Source of the DNA: Piper betle
Lineage: Eukaryota > Streptophyta > Magnoliopsida > Piperales > Piperaceae
DNA: 64,000 nt
Assembly: GCA_033002965.1 (NCBI GenBank)
Contig: JAURVB010000776.1
Location: 27,869 to 91,868 of the forward strand
Reading direction: 5' to 3'
Part shown: piece by piece, positions 49,598 to 61,399 of the stretch
How the letters are laid out: each line of letters starts with the position of its first letter
How positions within the stretch are numbered: position 1 is the first letter of the stretch
The notes under the pieces: model-generated
What the model was told of the DNA's origin: nothing
What the model saw: only the letters and a program-made list of their open reading frames with translations
Database searches by the model: none
Made by a program: the position numbers and the translations under genes

Positions 49598-52500
49598 TCA
49601 TACAACACGAACCCAGGTGCCGCCACACATAGGGCAGCCATAAGCCCACCTGCTAATCCACCAAGCTTCCCGTTCATTTTGAAGGTTGGCACTCGACAAC
49701 CCAGGCACAGCAAAAGCGGATGTTTGTCTTAGGCATCTCACACACTGCAAAAACGCATGTATATATGGTATAATAATGATAGTATATAGCCATTGTGTAT
49801 GACATAATTATTCAACAAAAAAAGGAAACCAAGGAGAAAAAAAGAAGCTAAAGAGTTGACCTTGTACCACACCCCTTCTAGCCCCGTTTTCCAGACAGCC
49901 GTAACAACATCCCTTCGTGATCCCATGATGCCCAAATATGCACCCAATCCTAGTGAAGTTTTCAATCCAAATGCCGCATCTCTCTCAGAAATCCGGCGTT
50001 TTTTTGGCCATAGTCCTTGAGCTCCATAACATGTGTCGCAATCATCGGATAAGCTAAGCTCTCGTGAGTCGGGAACACTCATCTTGGCATTTGATGTTTC
50101 TTCTGGCAGACCTCGATCCTCGGAGTCTGACCAGGGTCCCCCGTACGTATTACGCCTATGCCATTCTTCAGCAGGTGGATGGAGCTCTAACTCACGTAGC
50201 AACAAGCCAGCAGCATCTGCACCTCTAGGTCGGGGCATGTTCTACATTGTCATTACAAAACATGAGCCCAAAATTCTCGGTAACTAAGGGAAAACCAAGC
50301 TTAAACAGGTAGGGAGAACAGTAAAATTTATTTCAGACAGAACAGACCTGCATATGAGGACTGAGAGCAGCTTCCACAACTTCCGGAAGGACAGTGTAGT
50401 TCCCATCAATGTAATGGAGGCGGATAATGATATTGCTGGATCCCACTTGGGAGACTGGTAATGGATGTAAAAGAGACGATGTTCTTCTACACAATTCCAC
50501 TAATATAAGGAACAAAACTCTGACCTACAAGTTACAAAAATAAAATTGTAACTACGTCAATTCATGAACTGACAATAGCCCAATTGATACTTACAAGATG
50601 TCTGATGCCTACTAGGGAAAAACTAACCTACTCAAAGGAACAAGAGAAAATTCACAAGTAAATCACTCCTATAAAAACAGAGAAACAAAATCTAATGTGA
50701 CAAACCTCCTCTGATGTGTATCCCTGACCCGCATTTCCAGAACCTATTCTTAGTGAACGACCAGCAGATCCCTCTTCAAGTGCTTTAGATCCGGACATGA
50801 GCTGTCCTGCGCGAACAGCTTGGGCTTCCTCCGATCTGGTGACTGGCAAGCTGGGTCTAGTTCCAGTAGCGGCAGTATTCTCTTCAACCTTACCACCAGC
50901 AACAGGTTGGGGCTTCTGCATATTAGCATCAGAGTTCCTCTGCACAGTCCCCATATGCCTGGGCAACTGTTTTCGCCTAAAAAAATAACAAAAAAGCAAC
51001 AACTGACATAGTCGATGAAGGAAATGGCAGTCTCCAATCAGCCTAACGGCAGGTGTTCCCGGAAATGTTCCAGTATTAATGCTGATTGGCATAAATGGAG
51101 CTGGACCACTGACAGGATTAGTTGTTGAAGAGGGACCTCCGTCCGTACTGCTGCTTATTTTGGCAATAGCACCTTGTACCCATGCCTGCACTTGGGAACT
51201 CCCGGTAGTACTTGCAGTTCCACTTTGACTGCCTGTCAAAGCAAAATATATAAGGGCACCACAAGCAAGATTGTATTTATTGAGCAAAGAGTACACCCTT
51301 ACAACCATAAATGAATATTCAGATCTTATAAGTAATCACTTTGCCATAGTATGCATCTAATTATATACCAAACAAGTTGATTCACCACAGATCAGATCGT
51401 AGACATGTTATTAAGTGGAATAAGGAAATATAATACATCAATTATACCGAGTTAGCCAAACACACAGAAGTAGACATTTTGTACGAACCCTGGCTGGTAG
51501 CAGGAGATGCTGAACTAGGAGTAGGACTTGCCACAGCATTGCGAGGGTTCCCCACACTTGTTGAAGATCCAACAGCATGACTAGCTAAAGTACGACAAAA
51601 GCTAGCATAGCGTCTCAATCGAGTAATAAAATGAGAAGCTAAATCAAGGACGGCATCAACATATGCCTGCACAAAGAACATGATAGTGTTTAGCCTAGGT
51701 GCTTGAGAAATACATTTCACTCACAATATGCTTTCAAAAGTACAAGAAACAAATTTCTCCAAATGCGTGTAAACAGAACAAAACATAACCATTTCAATGA
51801 TTAAAATATGCCTGGTGTATTCACCGGCAAGCTTCAATTGGTTTCCACATTTTGGTTCACATAAACCACTAAGCATAAAGTAGCCATGTTGATGAAAGCA
51901 CATGAAAGATCATGGATAGCGGCAAAATAAATTATTCCAACAGTGTCAAAACGTGACCAAGAATAAAATTAATATGTGAAAAAATGAAAAAAGCCAGAGG
52001 GATGACAGCATTAAATCAGCTGGATGGAACAGAATACAAGGATAAGCCAACAAGATAAATGGATATAATAAATAGGTCTATTTATAAGCAGCTAATAACA
52101 GAAAACTTAGAGAAACAATGCCTGAATGGTAATCTAACACGCAAGATGCATCCAGATTTCAACCTTAACCATACATACAACTGAGATGTACCAACAGCTT
52201 GTTCAGAGTCCTAACAGGCATGCAAGCTATGTAGGGCTGAAATCATGCAAAACACAGGATGCACAGGCTGACAATTACCGAAGACAAAGAAGTTGCCCAC
52301 TAAGTAATAAACAAAAGATTTATAAACAAAGGTCATAGATGGTAAATCACATTAATGCTATAATTACAGCCTATAGTCAGATCCAGAACCATAAAGCTTT
52401 AGATGATGTACAAAAACGTTAAAACAGAAAATCTTACAAAATTTCAAAAAAAATTCCATCAACAGCAACCTCTGAAGCGGGAAAAGGCTGGTCCAGAACC

Positions 52501-55500
52501 ATAAGCTTTACATAATGTACATAAAAGTTAAACCAGAAAAACAAAAAACAAAATTTAAAAATAATTCCATAAACAGAAGCCTTTGAAGCAGGAAAAACTT
52601 TAAAAATGGATTTTTCACAAAACTAACCTGAATGCTCGAGACTAGTGCTGGTTCAACCGCCATTGCATCAGCCTCAATACCAGATAATGTTTCCCCAGAA
52701 GCCTGCCATGGCTCAGGTATAAGTGTGGCAGGATTAACGAGAGCTGCTTCAATTCCTTTCCCAAGCATATCTAATAGCAGCCTCGCTTGCATATCCAAAA
52801 CAAGGGCACGGACATCTTGAGCATTTGTGCCTTCCAAAAGCCTACACTTGATCCTATCTAGGCTCTGCATAATACAAATGTGAATCATATCAGATGCTTT
52901 CTGGGAACAAACCTATTGTTATTAACAAAAGGTGGGTCAAAGTTGCATTCGGATGAAAAGTACGAGATTTGATCAATCAAAATACCACCAAAAAAAAATC
53001 AGATAGTTCATCTCATTCAATTAGTTTCTCTCTCTAAGATATCAGATCATAATAGTCTATATCTCATTATTTAGTGAGGGTCTAATCTATAAAATTGGTG
53101 TATATCTCTAATATTGGCCGTGCATGACATGGCATCTAGGCTTGTGGAAAATAATCATTTGTCGTTGTCATTGTCATCACCATCATCTACAACTGATCTC
53201 AACTGAACTAAGATTATATATCACATATTGCTTGCACATTTAAATCTATAAAACAAAACCATGCAGAAATAAAATGAAAAATTCTTTATGTCTGGTGTGC
53301 TTCTCATAGCAACCCTTAGAATAGTAGATAAAGGAGAATAATCTGCCGGAGATAGAAAATCCACTTAGCAGAAGGGGGCATTAGATGTACCATGGAAGCT
53401 ACCATCCTTACGTCAAGAAAGACAAAACTTTGACCTTTTGAAAACCAATAGTCGCAGTAGAATGTACCAGAAAACTTACGATAAATATATCAACACCTAC
53501 AAAACTGACTAAGTAAAATTAATTAAGCAACAAGTATTTATTCTCATAAAGTCATAATTTTATACCTAATTGATGCAAAATGGCCATTTTTTAAAAGGAA
53601 AACCCAACTTTTTATCACATACTTCCATGCATGATTTGGAAAAAGCATGGTTGATGATCAGAAATCTCCTGTCCACCAAGTTAACAAATTCCTATAATGT
53701 GTGTTTCCAGCATCATTGGTACATATATAGATCAGTAACCAGAGAGAATTTATTGACAAAAGGCAGAAGATAACATACAGGGCCATGTTGTTGCCTCTGC
53801 TGTGTAGAAGGAAGAGAATGAAAATCTGCATCTAGTACAGCTATGACGCTGTTCAATGACACTGAAAAGAAAGTAAAAATGGTTGATAAAATATCAAATC
53901 ATAACAGACCAACTACAGCAGTATACTACAGTAAATTATTTGTGGGGTTTAAAACGTCAGACAACCACATAACATGCTTTCAAGGCTACAATCGAAAGTA
54001 TAATTCTAACATGTTAAAGAGTGTATTGATATTCCAATTAGTTTTGCTCCTATTCCTTCTTTATGTGGTGTCTTAAGCAAATTTGGGTTTGTCAATGTGG
54101 TGTGATAGCTCTCATGCCTTTAATATGCTAATGATTCAAGAAATACAACCGTGAGTTTTCTTAGTGACAAAATGCAACACTTGAGAAGATCTATGCATGA
54201 AAATGTTAAAAGCGCCTTTTGCAACTAATGTTACTTGTTTTTTAAGCCACAAAGACATTTCTATTGGAGCTCCGATTTCTGGAAATGGGTCACCTCAAGA
54301 TTACCCCCAATAAGGAAGGTCATGATCGCTATAGTCAATAAGACATTAATAAAGAAGAAAATGGAAGGATACAAAAGCTTCCTACTAACCTATACCATCT
54401 TCTGCAGCACTCTGTGTGCAACCAACAGCATCCCACCAATCAACACCAACCAAGAGACTCCACCAAAATCTAACAAAATTAACACCCTCTGAGCATAGAG
54501 AAACGGAAACCATAACAATACTATTGAAAAAGTGTCTACACTTGCACTTGACATGATAAATACCTGTCTGCAATTGCCCGCTCCCATGTGGCAGAATTGG
54601 CTTTCACTTGATTACCCGACACAGCAGGAGGAATAACACGGATTATCTTGAGCACAGTAAGGTCTTTGCTGACATCGTGCCAAACAAAAGCCAAGCAACA
54701 GCTTGTAGAAGAAAAAGCAGGTGCGGCAACTGTAGTCCCCACATTCACCAAGAATCTATCAACTGAAGCAAAATTTGCACCAGAAAATATCTGGACCCCA
54801 CCTCTCAGGAAAGAAACAGCAACTTCACCGCCATGAGCGGAATAAACAATTTTGGCTAACATTCTCACATCACTTGGAAGATCATTGGGTCCAAAACTAG
54901 CACTATTTTTCTTAACAACAGAATCAGAATTTTTCTCATCAGCTGTTGGTGCAGTAGCTCGGGGACGTTTGACATCACCCATTGGTGGAATGGGTTCGTT
55001 AACTCTTGATAACCAGACTGTTTGCATGGGAGGTTGCCCGCCAAAAACTTGAAGTGGGACTTCCAAAAACAGGATGAAGAACAACAGGCTGAAGAGAAGA
55101 TTCCCAGCACTGCACTCGCCATCCAGTTACTGTTGGTCCCTCGTCAGGGTCATAAGGAGACATGTATTGGCCTGTCAAAATCAATATGCAGAACAATATG
55201 AGCGATCAACTTCTTTGGCCTTTTTAATAGAAGGGAAGTAACAACTTTGGTAACATATAATGTTAGGGAACATATAGATACTGCCACATGTTAAAGACAG
55301 ATGTAACAGTCAAAACCAGAACAAGGATAAACTCTTACTTAAAAAGAACATCCAAATACATTTCCATGCAAACAACTTTCCAGAAGCAAATCAAAATATT
55401 TCAACTAAAAAAAAAGTGAATATAAAAATGAATTACTGAAAGCAAGAGATTGCAACAATTCAAGACCTTCAACAATGACAACAGATATGACCGATCCACC

Positions 55501-58500
55501 GCGAGTTGGATCAAAAGCAACTGCAGTAACTCCAGACCCCCAAGTTGTTGTTGCAGCTGATTGTGCAGCAGCTTCTGGACTTACATATGCAGACAAATTC
55601 GAAACAGGTGAGCAATGAAGAGAAACCACATCATTTAACTCATGCTCACTTTGCTTTCCGGCGTGCTTCTTTTCAGAATTCAAATGTTCTTGCCAACTGA
55701 ATAAATATGAGGCTAAAGGAGCAAAACCAGTCCAACAAGGAGGACTCATTGAGGGAGGAATTCCATGTGTTACAGTAATCTTAGAGAATTGTAGTCCATT
55801 GCCAGGGCCAGCAATGACTTCCCAGACAACAACTGTCGATGGATTCACAATAGGAACACCGGCGATGTGCAGGCTGCCCGACTCAGTTATAATAGCGTCA
55901 GCAGCTATAATACCACTGGGCCCAGCTCCCAGCAGCCCTTTACTAGTGGAAAACCATTTAGGGCTTACATCCTGCATGGGAGGCCATTGAGACCAATGAA
56001 GTTGAACAGATCCTGAAGAAAAAACTGAGCATACACAAAGGAAGTTTGGCCACCTAGCTGACATACACGTGTAAGTTGTATGAGGACACATTTTCCACAT
56101 ATGGACATTAAGAAAAATGCTTGCTGCGAGAAGGAAAGCTACCAAAGAAGTAACAATGACTTTAACATCAATAAGAAGGTGATTATGCAATAAAGAAAAA
56201 ACATCAACAGCAAAAACAGTGACTAAGGCCAAAAAATATTTCTTCCAATGCATGCTTGATCTATTATACGTAAAAATGGGAAAAAAACTATTCACGCATC
56301 AGGTACTAAGGTGCTAGTTAGAATTGTCAGCAATCAACTAAAATGAACTTACAGGGCGTTTAGTTGTGATGTTTTGAACTCATTTGTTGAAAAAATATAA
56401 AATTATAATGATAACGGCCAAAAAACGTGTTTGCCATAATGGTGGCAAAATATAAAGTGGTGGAGGCTCTCTTCATAAACCTTCGCAATACATTACAAAA
56501 TAAAAAAGAGGGTCCCTTTTTCTTAGACGCTTGATCAATCCTCCCATAACCGTAACTGCCAAACAGTACTTTATAAGCTCTGTCACTTTTTTAATTGTAA
56601 CAATAAAGAACTTTGTGAAAAAAATTTTGTGAGAATTCACATAAAATATTCTATTGCAATTAAATGCCCCATTAGGATATTACCCATACAGCCACAATTA
56701 TTTTAATGATTAAAGTTGTATAATGAGAAGACCAACCAATTCAATTGAAGTTCATATCATGTATAAATAACTGTAATTAACTGTCATAAATCTCCACAGT
56801 TATATGTTAGTCAACAACAGCTCATTAGCCAAAAATATTTGCGTTCTAACATCCATATGCTAACCCATTTTACAAAATTACAGTCTTGAGACTAATATTT
56901 TCGAATCTCTAGCTAAATCTTACATTTATTTGCTGCAAGTTTGTGAAAACCAAATACATGGTAAGAACATTCAGTGCCAATCTCACCAAAATGAACTGCA
57001 ATTTTTCCTTGACCACAATATGTAAGAGCATCTTGAAAACCAAAGCCTCCTATTACACTGGCCCTCTCTTTATATTAACTACTGATATTTGGGACTGAAA
57101 GCATCTTTTCTTCTCTAAAAATTTATAGCATATATTCTGAAAACTTTGATACGAAGGAATGGAAGAACCAATCAAACTCAAATATTTTGCATACCTGAAG
57201 CGTGAGACTGCTGGTTTAGAAATTTATCCTCAAAGATTGACTTTGAATTTGTATTATTACTCGACAGCCACCGATACTACAAATGAATAGAGAACCATCA
57301 TAATGAGCAGAACTAGAAGCAAAGTAGAAGCAGTCACCTAAAAAGGATTATGATAGCATATGTATATGAAATTCCTTCATTTTTTTTTCTGTTAAAGATC
57401 TAAAGTTTATCCCTTTCAGAAATGAAACATGAAATCGCACAGAAAATCTTGTAGGATATTTATGTTGAACAATAACAATAAATATTTTGGATTAAAAGAA
57501 AACAAAATCGTTTCTAAACACATGCTAGATCACAATCAACCCAAATTTTTGAAGGCGCTCAAATACAGACTAGAAAGAGTTGTCCAATACAGATTGGCAG
57601 GTAGCACCCTTTAGCCAATTAAATGATTTAAAAGTAGGATCACTTTTTGTGGGATAATTCCACATGGTTGTCATGCGTGAACCACCAATTATTTGTGGAT
57701 GCATTGCTGATGTTGGCTACCAATAGCAAATTCCAAAGGCTAAGTTGGCCATAGCAAACTAATCTTCTGCAAACACAATCTCAAAGGTTCGCACACCACC
57801 CACCCTGCCTCTCATGCTTGGAATATCATGCTCTCCCTAGGGAGTAGGTTTTTGTCAGGCTGTTCTTAGAAGATGCCCTCAACTAGAAGAAAAGAATTAT
57901 GGATAGCTATAACTTTCTTGTGGATCTTTTGATGTAGTTTTTCATGTCTATTGTCTTTCATCAAGGCTTGTTTACTCACATATTTTCCCTTCCAGTTTTT
58001 TGATGAAATCATTAACTTCAATTTTCTGGGAGAGCAGGTTGATAACAAAGAAGAAGAAAAAGAAGAAGCTTATTTTCCCAATAAACTCTTGCTGCATATT
58101 TGACCAAGTGTTAAGTAGTTGAGCTTGCTAACACATTACAGATAGCTTCACATTTCTTTACCCTAACAGTTTAAGCCTCTTTGCTCGATGATTAAACAAT
58201 CTAAATTAACACCAATCGAGCATTTAACAATAAGTCACAAAGCCAGATAAGGAAAGTAGGAATATACAAAAAAATGTAAGATTTCCATTGAAGTATATAA
58301 AATAGTAGCCCCTTCAAACAACATATATCCAACCAACAATTAAATAAAATATTCACACAAATACCAATAATTCAAATATTCTCACTGTGGCATGTCCGCA
58401 TGTGATATATGGCATTTCAGAAATAATTATTCAAATGAATGAACTACTCACCATTGACATCCCTGATAACCACTTTGTAACAACTGCAAGATCTTGACGC

Positions 58501-61376
58501 CATTCATACTCACACTGCCAGCAACTAGCATCACAAACAAGGTTCACAGGACCCTGAACAGAAGGCACTGCATAGTGTTATCATATTATTCGGGAATAAA
58601 ATAAGGAAAGAGCATATGAAATGTTCTTGTTTTTTTGTTATTATATACGTATAACATGAAACAAATGGTCACCATGCAACCATACATATTAGTTAATTTG
58701 TGTCATTAAGTAAAAAAAGGTAGTTTTTTGTTTGAATCTATTAATCAATATGAAACTAATCTTCTGGATTTGAATTCCCAAAATTTGTTATCACATAGAA
58801 ACCATAGAAACACATCACAAACCTGAGAAGGTTGACTCCAGATAGTTACTCTGCCTTGAAAATTTGCAATTAATAAAGCACGTGGACAAGAGGCTGGTGA
58901 CCATTCTATAAACTGAACTAAATCTCCTGGGCAATCTGTGCAGATTAGAGTAGAAACAGTCATGAGTTGAATCTTGCAGTGGGACAAAAAGGCTTTTTCT
59001 TCTTTGTTGAGTGACAGGCAAAATCAACTAAAGAGCTTTTAGTTTTGACAAATGCAAAACTGAAGGCATTAATATAGAAGTATGGAAGGTAAAGAAGTAT
59101 TTTGTACCTGCAGTTACATTAAACACAGCACATTCGGTGGGCCGTTCTGGATTAACAATGTGGATTGGTATCCAAAATGGAGGATGAGCATTTGAACTGG
59201 ATAGTATGAAGAGAATTAGGTATAATAAAACAGAAAATTCTACTTTTTTTCCAGTAAGGAATACTTATAAGCACAGTAGCAATGACATGAAGCAGAATGG
59301 GTCATACAACACCAATGATATGATAAAAGCGACAGACAAAATTTGTAGCAAGTGACCAGCCTAACTAACAATTGTCATCTCATCTAGCATAGGGGCAATA
59401 TGATGGCTTTTACACCCCAGTAGACTCTGTTATCAGAACATTATGATACAAAATTGATGTAACAAATGTTGCATATATTCCTGGTGAGGAAGATGTTAAG
59501 AATCTATATATCACTTCGGGGCATTTTATGCATCTAAATGCACCGAAAGGTTTCATACATAATGGCTCTTCTTCTAAATCCTTCACTTACAACTGCAGCA
59601 GAACAAGTAAACATGATCCTACAATTGAACAGAGAATGGAGCTACTTCTTAAGTCTGACGCCTCAACTTGTTGCTGCACAATAAACAACTTGAAAATGCT
59701 CTGAGTCATACATCTCACAGCAAACAGCCTCCATTTTTATACAAACAGAAAACTGACAAGACATCACAGCCAACCAATTGAAAGCTAACTCAATACATCC
59801 TCTACATGAATCAAAAGACAAACCTCGGAATCCTTGCACATGTCTCAGATGCACAAGCAATGGCATTCAGTTTCCCACACCAAGCAACAGCACTAGCCAA
59901 AAAAAACAAAAAATTAAGAAAAATTAGATAGGAAGCTTCGCCTATAAGTAACTCAAAAAGAACAGCATCAGTGTAGGATAAAGGAAAACTAAAACACGCT
60001 AACTCGTTTGTCAAAACAGTATCAGAGCAATCATTTCTACCACTCCAATAAAAAATAAAATTGATTCGCATAAGAAAAACCAAAGATTCCAGCTTGCCAT
60101 ATCAGACAGAACAATGACTACCCAATCATCCAATCCAACAAATGTGTTCAAGGGTGGTCATTTTACAAAATTAAGTCTCTGTTTTATAGGTGCATTTGTA
60201 ATTGGAGAAAAAAATCAGCTTTTCAAAAGAAGGCCCATTTTAGAGGTGGAATTCTTAATTGTAACGCCATTTTTTTAAAATGAAGTCCCCATTTTGGATA
60301 TGCAAACGTAATTTTTGTTGTTTAAAGATTCAACGATTGTCTTTTTCAAAAGAAGGTTGTCACTTCACAGACGCATTTCATAAACGGAAATGAAAAGGAC
60401 TACCAATTTTATAAACAAATTCTCTGTTTTAGGATGCACAATTTGTAATTGGACTCCGGAAACAAGACAATCAAAAAACCCTCCTCATCTTTGCCTCCAT
60501 AACACAATCCTATACTTGAATCCTGTTCTGGAGGTGCATTTTCGAAATTATAATCAAAGATCCCCATTTTTAATCCTGTTATGCTCAATTCACAATTGGA
60601 TGTAGGAAACAAGACAATCAAAACCCAAATCTTTCCTCCACAACACAATCATATGCTTGGGCATCCATTCTGGCAATGCAATTGGCTATTCAAAACGACA
60701 ACAGCCATTTTGCATCCCTGTGCGCAATTCGCAATTGGATGCAAGAAACAAGACCATCAAAAACCCTGCTCATTTTTACCTCCACAACACAATCTTATAT
60801 ACGGTCCCTCATTTTAGAGGCGCATTTTGCAATTCATATCGACGATCACCATGTTTCGTCCCCATTTCAGATGGATAATTTGCAATTGGATGCAGGAAAC
60901 GAGACGATCAAAAACCCTACACATTTTTCCTCCACAACACAAGAGATGTGGTCTGCAATTCGAATTGACAATCCCCACTTTTCACCCCCATGTTTAGATG
61001 CGCAACTCACAATCGGATGCATGAAACAAGGAAATCAAAACCCCCAATCACCTCAACGTCGCCAGACACGACCTGACAACAAGCAACAGCAAAAACGAAC
61101 CTGAAATTGCGGCAGAGCTCGGGGACGCTCATCTTGTGCTTGAGGTCGGCGGCGTGCTGCCTGAGGCGGATGCGGAACACCGACGCGGGAGACGAAGCGC
61201 CCTCCTCCATGGCAGCAGCGGGGGCCCTCCTTGCCGGCGCCGGCGTCGGGGACGACGGCAGCCGAGGCTGGCGCGGGCGGGGCGGCGGGGTCGTCTTCGG
61301 GCTGGAGCTCGGTGAGGTCGGAGGCCGGGGCGCGGGCGGCGTCGGGGGCGGCGAGGTCGTCGGCGGTGTCCTTCAT
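49598..61376 (-). CDS. MED16: Mediator complex subunit 16 (MED16/SFR6)
   Basis: Sixteen exons: 61210(or 61376)-61101, 59892-59824, 59196-59108, 58935-58823, 58553-58452, 57276-57195, 56057-55467, 55171-54564, 54469-54390, 53861-53779, 52864-52628, 51666-51489, 51232-50706, 50524-50348, 50241-49861 and 49744-49598. All have GT-AG borders and matching phases. The product, about 1,190 residues from ATG 61210, is slightly shorter than Arabidopsis MED16. MED16 is a Mediator tail subunit needed for cold, iron and defence gene expression. Landmarks are HKMSVPELCRNF and AVAWCGKLNAIACASETC (N-terminal WD40-like propeller), VQFIEWSPASCPRALLIANF, ARWPNFLCVCSVFSSGSVQL, SAHGGEVAVSFLRGGVQIFS, FWWSLLVGVDWWDAVGC, TFPGTPAVRLIGDCHFLHRL and the Cys-containing tail WAYGCPMCGGTWVRVV. 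Exon 8 carries one extra base in an A5 run (55043-55047). A probable second extra base (61220-61224) separates an acidic/Ala-rich N-terminus starting at 61376. Confidence 0.96.
56352..56671. mobile_element. Tourist-like (PIF/Harbinger) MITE in a MED16 intron
   Basis: A 320-bp AT-rich element flanked by TTA at 56349-56351 and 56672-56674. The left end is CAGGGCGTTTAGTTGTGAT; the right end, reverse-complemented, is TGGGGCATTTAATTGCAAT. TTA duplications and GGGCGTTT-type ends fit PIF/Harbinger MITEs. It lies in the intron between MED16 exons 6 and 7, clear of splice sites. Confidence 0.7.
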
Positions 61377-61399
61377 TTTCGGAGGTGGGGTAGAAAGGT

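Noticed and set aside
52508..52888. Separate small gene with LDRIKCRLLEGTNAQ
   Set aside because: This is exon 11 of MED16 read through into its intron.
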